A model generated the notes under the pieces. The model was given only the letters and a program-made list of their open reading frames with translations. It did not search any database and had not been told where the DNA came from. A DNA stretch of 64,000 bases. It comes from Ruegeria lacuscaerulensis. Lineage in GTDB: Bacteria > Pseudomonadota > Alphaproteobacteria > Rhodobacterales > Rhodobacteraceae. Position numbers and translations under genes: made by a program. This document shows positions 1 to 8,488 of this stretch, in pieces; positions within the stretch are counted from its first letter, which is position 1, and the number at the start of each line of letters is the position of its first letter. The DNA is taken from NCBI RefSeq assembly GCF_013034685.1, contig NZ_WQGO01000002.1, forward strand, positions 186,001 to 250,000, given 5' to 3'.

Positions 1-37
1 CGAGGCGTTGGTCACGGCCTCGGGGCTGTTGTCATGA
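1..37 (+). CDS. nasT: C-terminal end of probable NasT antiterminator (partial)
   Basis: Only the last 11 codons are inside the window (reading frame from base 2, ending EALVTASGLLS and a TGA at 35-37). The stop overlaps the ATG of the next gene in an ATGA arrangement, as expected for a translationally coupled nasT-nasS pair. NasT is a response-regulator-like protein with an ANTAR RNA-binding domain that releases transcription termination in nitrate assimilation operons. The assignment is inferred from position and from the ANTAR-type leader further downstream; the fragment is too short to identify by itself. Confidence 0.5.
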   Translation, partial: EALVTASGLLS

Positions 38-1206
38 ACGCTGTGACCCTACCCGTTGCTTATGTACCGCTGGTGGACGCCGCCCCCCTGATCGTGGCGC
101 ATGAGATGGGTCTGGCCCGCGCCGAAGGGGTCGAACTGGACCTGATCGCCGCGCCCTCATGGTCATCCGTGCGCGACATGCTGGCCTTTGGGCGGGTGGA
201 TGCCGCGCAGCTGTTGTCGCCGGTCCCTGTTGCAATGGCTTTGGGGCTGGGTGGGGTGACACAGCCCTTGTCTGCCGTCTCGGTCCTGTCGGTGAATGGC
301 GACGTGATCGGCGTTAGCCGCGCTTTGGAAACCCGCCTACGCGACTCGGGCTATGAGTTCGACTTTCGCGACCCCTTCAAGGCCGCCGCCGCGCTGGCCT
401 CGGTCGCGGATGGGCCATTGGTCTTCGGCGTGCCCTTCCCGTTCTCGCTGCATGTGGAACTGCTGCATTGCTGGCTTGAGGCTACCGAACTGTCCAAAAT
501 CGGGGTCGAGGTGCGCACCATCCCGCCACCCCTGATGGCGCAGGCTTTGGCCGAGGGCGATGTGGATGCGTTCTGTGTGGGCGAGCCCTGGGGCTCGGTC
601 GCCGTGGAATCGCAGGCGGGGGCGTTACTGCTGCCCGGTCAGGCGATCTGGGCCTTTGCGCCGGAAAAGGTGCTGGCCGTGCGCACCGACTGGGCGGATA
701 CCGAGCCGCACCTGCTGGGCAAGCTGATGCGAGCGGTCTGGCGCGCCGGGCGCTGGCTGGGCCAGCCGGGCAGCCACACCGCCGCCGCTGAAATCCTTGC
801 CCGAGACACCTATCTGAACCTGCCTTCGGAACTGATCGACCGGGCGCTTTCGGGGCGCTTTACCATCACAGGCCACGCCGAACAGCGCGAGGTGCCGGGA
901 TTTATCGAGTTCCACGACGGGGCCGCAAACTTCCCATGGCGCAGTCAGGCCAAGTGGATCGCCCACCGTCTGGCGCAACGATACGGTCTGGACCCGCATC
1001 TGGCGCTGGCCCAAGCGGGCAGCGTGTTTCGCAGCGATATCTACCGCAATCAACTGGCAGGGTTGGGGGCGGATCTGCCCGGTGCCTCGGAAAAACTTGA
1101 GGGCGCGATTCGTGAAACCACACCGGTTGCGTCCCATAACGGGCAGCTGTCGCTGAAGCGGGATGCGTTCTTGGATGGGCGCATTTTTGACCCTCAGGAT
1201 ATCTGA
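34..1206 (+). CDS. nasS: NasS nitrate/nitrite sensor protein
   Basis: This 390-residue protein of the NrtA/CmpA substrate-binding family has no signal peptide: it starts MNAVTLPVAYVPLVDAAPLI and runs straight into the binding fold. A cytoplasmic relative of the exported nitrate-binding protein is the hallmark of NasS, which binds NasT when nitrate is absent and frees it when nitrate or nitrite is present. Shared family motifs include the GVPFPFSLH and FCVGEPWGSVAVE segments, which match the corresponding parts of NrtA encoded at 1477-2844. The ATG overlaps the preceding stop, which supports this start. The gene is followed by the antitermination leader that NasT should act on. Confidence 0.88.
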   Translation: MNAVTLPVAYVPLVDAAPLIVAHEMGLARAEGVELDLIAAPSWSSVRDMLAFGRVDAAQLLSPVPVAMALGLGGVTQPLSAVSVLSVNGDVIGVSRALETRLRDSGYEFDFRDPFKAAAALASVADGPLVFGVPFPFSLHVELLHCWLEATELSKIGVEVRTIPPPLMAQALAEGDVDAFCVGEPWGSVAVESQAGALLLPGQAIWAFAPEKVLAVRTDWADTEPHLLGKLMRAVWRAGRWLGQPGSHTAAAEILARDTYLNLPSELIDRALSGRFTITGHAEQREVPGFIEFHDGAANFPWRSQAKWIAHRLAQRYGLDPHLALAQAGSVFRSDIYRNQLAGLGADLPGASEKLEGAIRETTPVASHNGQLSLKRDAFLDGRIFDPQDI

Positions 1207-1318
1207 CGCCCAAGAATTAGGCAGACGCGCGTGCCGCACCGCGCGATTGCAGAATTTAACGCCGCATCGCAGCAAAATCACTTGATCGGCAGCGGCGCAT
1301 TTACCACTCTGAACCCAT

Positions 1319-1365
1319 CGGCACGCAAAGGCGTGTGCCGCAAGAATTCCTCCCAAAGTTTGGGA
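1319..1365 (+). promoter_or_regulatory. ANTAR-type (NasT-responsive) RNA leader hairpins
   Basis: Hairpin P1 (1319-1340) has an 8-bp stem with one G-U pair closing the six-base loop AAAGGC. It carries A at loop position 1 and G at position 4, the signature recognised by ANTAR proteins. After a 10-base linker, a weaker hairpin P2 (1351-1365) has a 4-bp stem and loop AAAGTTT, again with A1 and G4. A terminator hairpin follows directly at 1376-1434. The two-hairpin-plus-terminator order is what is known for ANTAR antitermination, and the neighbouring genes encode NasT and NasS. The structures were folded by eye, and P2 is the less certain of the two. Confidence 0.75.
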
Positions 1366-1375
1366 ACGACTGAGC

Positions 1376-1434
1376 AAAGCCGCTCACTCTCTGGCCAATC
1401 CTCCCGGTCAGAGCGTGCAGCGGCTTTTGTTTTT
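1376..1434 (+). terminator. Intrinsic terminator in the nrtA leader (antitermination target)
   Basis: AAAGCCGCT at 1376-1384 pairs with AGCGGCTTT at 1419-1427. Inside, CTCTGGCC (1389-1396) pairs with GGTCAGAG (1406-1413) with one G-U pair. A T-rich tail runs from 1425 to 1434, interrupted by one G. It lies about 40 bases before the nrtA start and should stop transcription unless NasT binds the upstream hairpins. Confidence 0.8.
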
Positions 1435-1476
1435 CACCCACCCGGTAGACCGGGACCAAGAAAGGGACAGACCCAC

Positions 1477-2844
1477 ATGAAGAAATTGCTTGCAGGCCTT
1501 GTCGCCACCACCGCCCTGATCAGCCCCGCGCTGGCCGAAACGCTGGAGCTGGAGAAGGACGAGCTGACCTTTGGCTTTATCAAACTGACTGACATGGCCC
1601 CGCTGGCCGTCGCCTATGAGAACGGATATTTTCTGGACGAGGGTCTGTTCGTGACGCTTGAGGCACAGGCTAACTGGAAAGTCCTGCTGGACGGTGTGAT
1701 CGACGGTCAACTGGACGGTGCGCATATGCTGGCCGGTCAGCCGCTGGCCGCAACTATCGGGTACGGCACCGAGGCGCATATCATCACTCCCTTCTCGATG
1801 GACCTGAACGGCAACGGCATCACCGTGTCGAACGAGGTCTGGGAAGAGATGAAGCCCAACATCCCGAAAATGGATGACGGCCGCCCGCAGCACCCGATTT
1901 CGGCCGAGGCGCTGGCCCCGGTGGTCGAGAAATACAAATCCGAAGGCAAGCCCTTTAACATGGGCATGGTTTTCCCGGTTTCGACCCACAATTACGAACT
2001 GCGTTACTGGCTGGCGGCGGGTGGTCTGCATCCCGGTTACTACAGCCCCGAGAATGTGACCGGCCAGATCGGCGCGGATGTGTTCCTGTCGGTGACGCCT
2101 CCGCCGCAGATGCCGGCCACGTTGGAAGCGGGCACAATTTATGGCTATTGCGTGGGTGAGCCTTGGAACCAGCAGGCCGTGTTCAAAGGCATCGGCGTGC
2201 CGGTCATCACCGATTATGAGCTGTGGAAGAACAACCCCGAAAAGGTGTTCGGCATCAATGCCGAGTTCGCCGAGCAGTACCCCAACACCACCCGCGCCGT
2301 GACTAAAGCCCTGATCCGCGCTGCGATGTGGCTGGATGAAAACGACAACGCCAACCGCCCCGCCGCGGTCGAGATGCTGAGCCAGCCGGAATATGTGGGT
2401 GCGGACTACGACGTGATCGCGAACTCGATGACGGGCACGTTCGAATATGAAAAGGGCGACAAACGTGAAGTGCCCGATTTCAACGTCTTCTTCCGCTATA
2501 ACGCGACCTACCCGTTCTATTCGGACGCCATCTGGTACCTGACCCAGATGCGCCGCTGGGGCCAGATCGCCGAGCCGCAGACCGATGCGTGGTATGACGA
2601 GGTCGCCAAGTCGGTCTATCGTCCGGACATCTATCTGGAAGCCGCGAAAATGCTGGTGGATGAGGGTCTGGCGAATGAGGCCGACTTCCCGTGGGAGAGC
2701 GACGGCTACAAGGCCCCCACGCCCGCCGAGGATATCATCGACGGCATTCCCTATGACGCCCGCACGCCCAACGCCTATCTGCAAAGCCTGCCGATTGGCC
2801 TGAAAGGCGAACAGGTCGTCGTCGGCACCGAAGTTCAGGGTTAA
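1477..2844 (+). CDS. nrtA: Nitrate ABC transporter substrate-binding protein NrtA
   Basis: A 455-residue periplasmic binding protein of the NrtA/CmpA family that captures nitrate or nitrite for the NrtBC importer. The start at ATG 1477 gives a clear signal peptide ([20 protein letters not shown], cleavage after ALA) and has a purine-rich AAGGGA site about 10 bases upstream; the longer upstream reading frame crosses the regulatory leader and is not used. Family segments include [15 protein letters not shown] near the mature N-terminus, [19 protein letters not shown] and [17 protein letters not shown]. It is the first structural gene behind the antitermination leader. Confidence 0.93.
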   Translation: MKKLLAGLVATTALISPALAETLELEKDELTFGFIKLTDMAPLAVAYENGYFLDEGLFVTLEAQANWKVLLDGVIDGQLDGAHMLAGQPLAATIGYGTEAHIITPFSMDLNGNGITVSNEVWEEMKPNIPKMDDGRPQHPISAEALAPVVEKYKSEGKPFNMGMVFPVSTHNYELRYWLAAGGLHPGYYSPENVTGQIGADVFLSVTPPPQMPATLEAGTIYGYCVGEPWNQQAVFKGIGVPVITDYELWKNNPEKVFGINAEFAEQYPNTTRAVTKALIRAAMWLDENDNANRPAAVEMLSQPEYVGADYDVIANSMTGTFEYEKGDKREVPDFNVFFRYNATYPFYSDAIWYLTQMRRWGQIAEPQTDAWYDEVAKSVYRPDIYLEAAKMLVDEGLANEADFPWESDGYKAPTPAEDIIDGIPYDARTPNAYLQSLPIGLKGEQVVVGTEVQG

Positions 2845-2944
2845 CTCCACTGCCTCCCGGCCCTTGGTGGCTGGGGGGCTTCCTTCTCTCTCACAGAATT
2901 CCACCCCCGTCCGGCGCTGAACGACCGGGCCAGGAGACCGCAAG

Positions 2945-4030
2945 ATGACAGCCATCGACCACGATACGCTATCCGCTGATGCTGAACGCGAGGCCCGACG
3001 CGCCCGCCTGTTCACCCGGATCAACGCCGCCGACAAATGGTTTCAGGTTTTGGGCTTGGCCTGGATCACCCCCATCCTGAAGGCCGGTGCAGGCGACAAC
3101 CCGCGCGCCCAGATGGGCGAGATTTGGCGCCTGCTGGTCGTACCATTGCTGGCCATCTGTGCCTTTCTGGTTCTCTGGGGCACGTTGGCACCCAAGGTGC
3201 AAACCTCGCTGGGCGCAGTGCCTGGTCCGGCGCAGGTCTGGTCCGAAGCCATTAGCCTGCATAAGGACGCACAGGCCAAGGCCGCCAAAAAGGCCAAGTT
3301 CGAGGCGATGGTTGAAAAGCGCAACCAGAAGTTCATCGACGCGGGCCAGCCCGAAAAGGTCAAAGAGGTCGCCTATACCGGCGCGCCGAGTTACTACAAC
3401 CAAATCTGGACCTCGATCAAAACCGTGTTCTTCGGCTTTCTGATCGCAACCATCGTCGCCGTTCCGCTGGGCATCGCTGCAGGCCTGTCGCCAACCGCAA
3501 ACGCCGCGCTGAACCCGCTTATCCAAATTTTCAAACCGGTCTCGCCGCTGGCCTGGCTGCCGATTGTGACCATGATCGTGTCGGCCGTTTACGTCACCAA
3601 TGACGGCTGGTTCGCAAAATCCTTCCTGATCTCGGCCATTACCGTGACGCTGTGTTCGTTGTGGCCCACGCTGATCAACACCTCGCTGGGTGTGGCGTCG
3701 ATCGACAAAGATTTGGTGAACGTCTCCAAGGTTCTGAAAATGAACACCTATACCAAGATCACCAAGCTGGTGCTGCCCTCGGCCCTGCCGCTGATCTTCA
3801 CCGGCCTGCGTCTGTCGCTTGGCGTTGGCTGGATGGTTCTGATCGCGGCTGAAATGCTGGCGCAGAACCCCGGTCTGGGCAAGTTTGTTTGGGATGAGTT
3901 CCAGAACGGCTCGTCCAGCTCACTCGCCAAGATAATGGTTGCCGTCTTTACCATCGGCATCATTGGCTTCCTGCTGGATCGCGTGATGTATGCGCTGCAG
4001 TCGCTGTTTACCTTCTCCGACAACCGGTGA
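2945..4030 (+). CDS. nrtB: Nitrate ABC transporter permease NrtB
   Basis: A 361-residue inner-membrane permease of the binding-protein-dependent transport family. It has a cytoplasmic N-terminus, one membrane segment near residues 58-80, a charged Lys/Ala-rich insert around 95-140, then the usual permease core. The EAA-type loop that contacts the ATPase is in the SKVLKMNTYTKITKLVLPSA region. It is longer than cyanobacterial NrtB because of the N-terminal segment and the charged insert. An AGGAG site sits 8-10 bases before ATG 2945. Its TGA overlaps the start of the ATPase gene, so the two are translationally coupled. Confidence 0.9.
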   Translation: MTAIDHDTLSADAEREARRARLFTRINAADKWFQVLGLAWITPILKAGAGDNPRAQMGEIWRLLVVPLLAICAFLVLWGTLAPKVQTSLGAVPGPAQVWSEAISLHKDAQAKAAKKAKFEAMVEKRNQKFIDAGQPEKVKEVAYTGAPSYYNQIWTSIKTVFFGFLIATIVAVPLGIAAGLSPTANAALNPLIQIFKPVSPLAWLPIVTMIVSAVYVTNDGWFAKSFLISAITVTLCSLWPTLINTSLGVASIDKDLVNVSKVLKMNTYTKITKLVLPSALPLIFTGLRLSLGVGWMVLIAAEMLAQNPGLGKFVWDEFQNGSSSSLAKIMVAVFTIGIIGFLLDRVMYALQSLFTFSDNR

Positions 4031-5721
4031 CCCAAATGGCTGTGATCGACTTCAAGAATGTCAGCAAATCTTTTGGCACCGGCACCGCTGCGACGGATGT
4101 GCTGAAAGACATCAACCTCTCGGTTCAGGAAGGTGAATTCGTGGTACTGCTGGGCTTTTCCGGCACCGGCAAAACCACGCTGATCAACCTGATGGCGGGG
4201 ATCGAATTCCCCTCCAAGGGCAACGTCACCTTTCGCGACAAGGCCATCACCGGCCCCGCGCCGGAGCGGGGGGTGATCTTCCAGAACTACTCGCTGATGC
4301 CGTGGCTGACGGTCACGGGCAATGTGCGGCTGGCCGTGGACGCGGTGTTCCCCAAGATGCCCAAGGCCGAGAAAGAGGAAAAGGTAGCCCATTACATTCG
4401 CATGGTGGGCCTCAGCCACGCCGCTGGTCGCCGCCCTGCCGAGCTGTCGGGTGGGATGCGGCAGCGGGTGAACGTGGCCCGTGCTCTGGCGATGGACCCC
4501 GAGGTTCTACTGCTGGACGAGCCCCTTTCGGCGCTGGATGCATTGACCCGTGGCAATCTGGCGGAAGAGATCGAAAAGATCTGGGAGGCCGACCGCAAGA
4601 CCTGTGTCCTGATCACCAATGACGTGGACGAAGCGATCCTACTGGCCGACCGCATCATCCCGCTGAACCCGGATGGCACGCTCGGGACCGAGTTCAAGGT
4701 CTCGATCCCCCGCCCCCGTGATCGGTCCGCCATGAACCATGATGAGACGTTCAAGGCGCTGCGCGGTGAGGTCACGAAATACCTGATGGATGTGGGGATC
4801 GAGGCCAAGGTCGAGGGCACCAAGACCCTGCCCGACGTGACCCCGATCCACGGTGTACCTGCGGCGGTGAAAGAGGCGCAGTCGGGTCTGATCGAAGATC
4901 GCTATCTGGATTTCAGCCAGTTGCACAAGGTCTACCCCACGCCCAAAGGCCCGCTGACCGTGGTCGAGGATTTCAACCTGAAACTCAACCGAGGCGAGTT
5001 CATCTCGCTGATTGGTCACTCGGGCTGTGGCAAGTCCACGGTGCTGACCATGGCCGCTGGTCTGAACGAAATCTCCAAGGGTGCGATCAAGCTGGATGGC
5101 CGCCACGTTGAAGGCGCCGATCCTGAACGCGCCGTGGTGTTCCAGTCGCCCTCACTGTTCCCGTGGCTGACGGCCAAGGAAAACGTCTCGGTCGGTGTGG
5201 ACCGCGTATATCCGCGCGCCAGCCAGGCCGAGCGGCAGGATGTGGTGGAATACTACCTCGAACGGGTCGGTCTGGCCGACGCGATGGACAAATCCGCCGC
5301 TGATATGTCGAACGGGATGCGTCAGCGTGTGGGCATCGCCCGCGCCTTTGCCCTGTCGCCGAAACTGCTGCTGTTGGATGAACCCTTCGGGATGCTCGAC
5401 AGCCTCACCCGGTGGGAGCTGCAGGAGGTTCTGATGGAGGTCTGGTCGCGCACCAAAGTCACCACCATCTGCGTCACCCATGATGTGGACGAGGCGATCC
5501 TGCTAGCTGACCGCGTGGTGATGATGACGAACGGCCCGCAGGCCACGATCGGCAAGATCACCAATGTCGACCTGCCGCGCCCGCGCACCCGCAAGGCGCT
5601 GCTGGCCCATCCTGATTACTACGAATACCGGCAAGAGGTGTTGGATTTCCTTGAGGAATACGAGCATGGGGCCAAACCCAAGCCTAAATCCCCTGCCCCC
5701 AAAGCCATTGCCGCGGAGTGA
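4027..5721 (+). CDS. nrtC: Nitrate ABC transporter ATPase, two fused ATPase domains (NrtC/NrtD type)
   Basis: A 564-residue protein made of two ABC ATPase domains in tandem, so one chain can supply both nucleotide-binding sites of the nitrate importer. Domain 1 has Walker A at residues 43-51 (GFSGTGKTT) and signature LSGGMRQR. Domain 2 has Walker A at 330-338 (GHSGCGKST) and a deviating signature, MSNGMRQR. There is no C-terminal NrtA-like sensor domain as in cyanobacterial NrtC. The GTG start at 4027 overlaps the nrtB stop (GTGA); ATG 4036 would give MAVIDFKNV and is a fair alternative. Confidence 0.88.
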   Translation: MTQMAVIDFKNVSKSFGTGTAATDVLKDINLSVQEGEFVVLLGFSGTGKTTLINLMAGIEFPSKGNVTFRDKAITGPAPERGVIFQNYSLMPWLTVTGNVRLAVDAVFPKMPKAEKEEKVAHYIRMVGLSHAAGRRPAELSGGMRQRVNVARALAMDPEVLLLDEPLSALDALTRGNLAEEIEKIWEADRKTCVLITNDVDEAILLADRIIPLNPDGTLGTEFKVSIPRPRDRSAMNHDETFKALRGEVTKYLMDVGIEAKVEGTKTLPDVTPIHGVPAAVKEAQSGLIEDRYLDFSQLHKVYPTPKGPLTVVEDFNLKLNRGEFISLIGHSGCGKSTVLTMAAGLNEISKGAIKLDGRHVEGADPERAVVFQSPSLFPWLTAKENVSVGVDRVYPRASQAERQDVVEYYLERVGLADAMDKSAADMSNGMRQRVGIARAFALSPKLLLLDEPFGMLDSLTRWELQEVLMEVWSRTKVTTICVTHDVDEAILLADRVVMMTNGPQATIGKITNVDLPRPRTRKALLAHPDYYEYRQEVLDFLEEYEHGAKPKPKSPAPKAIAAE

Positions 5722-5726
5722 AAGCC

Positions 5727-8159
5727 ATGAAACAGAAACTGGTTGTCATCGGAGCCGGAATGGCCTCGGGTCGGGTGTTGGAACACCTGACCGACGCTGC
5801 CCCCGATGCATTCGATATCACCTTGTTCAACGCCGAGCCGCGCGGAAACTACAACCGCATCATGCTGAGCCCGGTTCTGGCAGGTGATCAAACCTATGAA
5901 GACATCGTCACCCATGACGACGCCTGGTATGCGGAACGCGGAATCACCTGCCGGTTCGGCGAGAAGGCGGTCAAAATTGACCGCGAGCTGAAAGTCGTCG
6001 AAGGCGAAAACGGCCATGTTCCCTATGACAAGCTGATCTTCGGCACCGGCTCCAACCCCTTCATGATCCCGATGCCGGGGCACGATCTGGACGGTGTGAT
6101 CGCCTATCGCGATCTGGAAGACACCGAACAGATGATGGGCATGGGCGCGGGCAACAAGGTCGTCGTGATCGGCGGCGGCTTGTTGGGGCTTGAGGCCGCC
6201 GCAGGCATGGCCGCGCGTGGCGCTGATGTGACCGTCGTGCACATCATGGGCCATCTGATGGAGCGTCAGCTGGACCCTGCTGCAGGCTATCTGCTCAAGA
6301 AATCGCTGGAAGAAAAAGGCATCACCGTTCTGCTCAATGCCAAATCGACCGAGATCGCGGGCAAGGATGGCAAGGCCCGTGCGTTGCTGCTGGAGGACGG
6401 CACCGAGCTTCCCTGCGACCTGCTGGTGATGGCTGTGGGCATCCGCCCCAACACCGCGCTGGCGCAGGAAACGGGCCTTGCAGTGGGGCGGGGTATTCAT
6501 GTGGATGACCAGATGATCACCTCGGACGCCGATATCTATGCCGTCGGTGAATGTGTCGAACATCAGGGCGAGGTCTTTGGCCTTGTCGCGCCACTCTACG
6601 ACCAAGCCAAAGTGCTAGCACAGACCCTGCTGGGCGAGGATGCGGCGTTCAAACAGCGCTCGCTCTCAACCAAACTGAAAGTCACCGGCTGTGATCTGTT
6701 CAGCGCAGGCGACTTTGCTGAGGGCGAGACCCGCGAGGACATCGTGTTCCGCGACCCGGCGCGCGGCGTTTACAAACGGCTGGTGCTGGAAGGTGACAAG
6801 CTGGTCGGCGCGGTCATGTATGGCGACACCGGTGATAGCAACTGGTTCTTCGGCCTGATCCGCGATGGTGAGGACGTGTCCGAGATGCGTGAAACTCTGA
6901 TCTTTGGCCCGGCCTATCAGGGGGGCGGCTCTGCGGACCCTCTCTCAGCCGTTGCAGCATTGCCGCCTGAGGCGGAAATCTGCGGCTGCAACGGCGTTTG
7001 CAAATCCGACATCACCACCGCTATTGAAGGCGGCGCAACCGATCTGGGCGCGATCCGGGCGACCACCAAGGCCAGCGCCTCCTGCGGGACATGCACAGGG
7101 CTGGTCGAGCAACTGTTGCAGGTCACACTGGGCGATGACTTCCAGATGCCCACGGCTCAGCCCGTCTGCGGCTGCTGCGAGCTGACCCACGAAGACGTCC
7201 GCCGCCTGATCAAATCGCAGGAGTTGAAAAGTCAGGAGGCCGTCTGGCAGGAGCTGGGTTGGAAGACGCTGAACGGCTGCCATGTCTGCCGCCCGGCGGT
7301 GAACTATTACCTGTTGGCCGACTGGCCGGTGGAATATCAGGACGACCCGCAAAGCCGTTTCGTCAACGAACGCAAACACGCCAACATTCAAAAGGACGGC
7401 ACGTTCAGCGTGGTGCCCCGTATGTGGGGCGGCATCACCAACCCGGCGGAACTGCGCGCCATCGCCGATGCGGCCGAGAAATACGATGTGCCCACGGTCA
7501 AAGTCACCGGCGGGCAGCGCATCGACCTGCTGGGCGTGAAAGGCGCGGATCTGCCCTATATCTGGTCCGATCTGAACAAGGCCGGGCTGGTCTCGGGCCA
7601 CGCGTATTCCAAAGGTCTGCGCACGGTGAAAACCTGTGTCGGTACCGATCATTGCCGGTTCGGCACGCAGGACAGCACCGGGCTGGGCGTGAAGCTTGAG
7701 AAAATCCTGTGGGGTTCGTGGACGCCGCACAAGCTGAAGCTGGCGGTCTCGGGCTGCCCGCGCAACTGCGCCGAGGCGACCTGCAAGGATATTGGTTTGG
7801 TCTGCGTGGACTCGGGTTTCCAGATCAGCATCGGCGGCGCGGCGGGCATGGACGTCAAGGAAACCGAACTGCTGGTGCAGGTTCCCACCGAGGACGAGGC
7901 GATTGAGGTCGTGATGGCCGTCACCCAGGCCTATCGCGAGGGCGGTAAGTATCTGGACCGTTTGTATAAATGGATGGCGAAGGTAGGCCTCGACTGGATC
8001 AAGGAAACCGTGGTGGATGATCTGGAAAACCGCCGCGCGCTGGTTGAGCGGTTCGAACTCAGCCAGTCCATCTACCGCAAAGACCCATGGGCCGAGCAGG
8101 CCAAAGAGGCCCCGCGCTTTGCGCCCATGGCCGATCTGACATTGGAGGCCGCAGAATGA
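5727..8159 (+). CDS. nirB: Nitrite reductase (NADH) large subunit NirB
   Basis: An 810-residue assimilatory nitrite reductase that reduces nitrite to ammonium with NADH. In order: an N-terminal FAD/NAD(P)-binding disulfide-reductase-like part (LVVIGAGMASGR near residue 5; VVVIGGGLLGLEAA near 145), BFD-like [2Fe-2S] segments starting near residue 419 (CGCNGVC, then SCGTC), and a sulfite/nitrite reductase haem domain. The [4Fe-4S]-sirohaem cysteines are CVGTDHC near residue 637 and CPRNC near 677. ATG 5727 has GGAG at 5715-5718, ideally spaced, so it is preferred over the GTG at 5718. The stop overlaps the nirD start. Confidence 0.95.
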   Translation: MKQKLVVIGAGMASGRVLEHLTDAAPDAFDITLFNAEPRGNYNRIMLSPVLAGDQTYEDIVTHDDAWYAERGITCRFGEKAVKIDRELKVVEGENGHVPYDKLIFGTGSNPFMIPMPGHDLDGVIAYRDLEDTEQMMGMGAGNKVVVIGGGLLGLEAAAGMAARGADVTVVHIMGHLMERQLDPAAGYLLKKSLEEKGITVLLNAKSTEIAGKDGKARALLLEDGTELPCDLLVMAVGIRPNTALAQETGLAVGRGIHVDDQMITSDADIYAVGECVEHQGEVFGLVAPLYDQAKVLAQTLLGEDAAFKQRSLSTKLKVTGCDLFSAGDFAEGETREDIVFRDPARGVYKRLVLEGDKLVGAVMYGDTGDSNWFFGLIRDGEDVSEMRETLIFGPAYQGGGSADPLSAVAALPPEAEICGCNGVCKSDITTAIEGGATDLGAIRATTKASASCGTCTGLVEQLLQVTLGDDFQMPTAQPVCGCCELTHEDVRRLIKSQELKSQEAVWQELGWKTLNGCHVCRPAVNYYLLADWPVEYQDDPQSRFVNERKHANIQKDGTFSVVPRMWGGITNPAELRAIADAAEKYDVPTVKVTGGQRIDLLGVKGADLPYIWSDLNKAGLVSGHAYSKGLRTVKTCVGTDHCRFGTQDSTGLGVKLEKILWGSWTPHKLKLAVSGCPRNCAEATCKDIGLVCVDSGFQISIGGAAGMDVKETELLVQVPTEDEAIEVVMAVTQAYREGGKYLDRLYKWMAKVGLDWIKETVVDDLENRRALVERFELSQSIYRKDPWAEQAKEAPRFAPMADLTLEAAE

Positions 8160-8488
8160 GCTGGATCGACATCGGACATATCGACGACATCCCCCTGCGC
8201 GGCGCACGCGTGGTGAAAACGCCCGTGGGCTGCATCGCACTGTTCCGCACGGGCGCGAACAAGGTATTTGCAGCTTCGGACACCTGCCCCCACAAAGGCG
8301 GCCCTCTGTCCGAAGGCATCGTGCACGGCCAGTCGGTCACCTGCCCGCTGCACAACTGGGTGTTCGACCTGCACTCAGGTCAGGCACAAGGCGCGGATGA
8401 AGGCCAGATCGCCACCTACCCGGTGCAGTTGGACGGTGAGCGTATCCTGCTCGACAGCACGTCATTGGGGCAAAGGAGCGCCGCGTGA
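8156..8488 (+). CDS. nirD: Nitrite reductase (NADH) small subunit NirD, Rieske type
   Basis: A 110-residue Rieske-fold protein with the paired ligand motifs CPHKG and CPLHNW (C-x-H and C-x2-H) that would bind a [2Fe-2S] cluster. It is the small partner of NirB. In Paracoccus-type nitrate assimilation the equivalent protein (NasG) also passes electrons from the NirB flavoprotein to nitrate reductase. ATG 8156 overlaps the nirB stop (ATGA) and its own stop overlaps the nasA GTG, so the three genes are tightly coupled. Longer upstream in-frame starts lie inside nirB and are rejected. Confidence 0.92.
   Translation: MSWIDIGHIDDIPLRGARVVKTPVGCIALFRTGANKVFAASDTCPHKGGPLSEGIVHGQSVTCPLHNWVFDLHSGQAQGADEGQIATYPVQLDGERILLDSTSLGQRSAA

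Noticed and set aside
1408..3036. Long - strand open frame of 542 codons opposite nrtA
   Set aside because: It is a mirror frame of a clearly coding high-GC gene, has no recognisable domain, and overlaps the leader and two operon genes.
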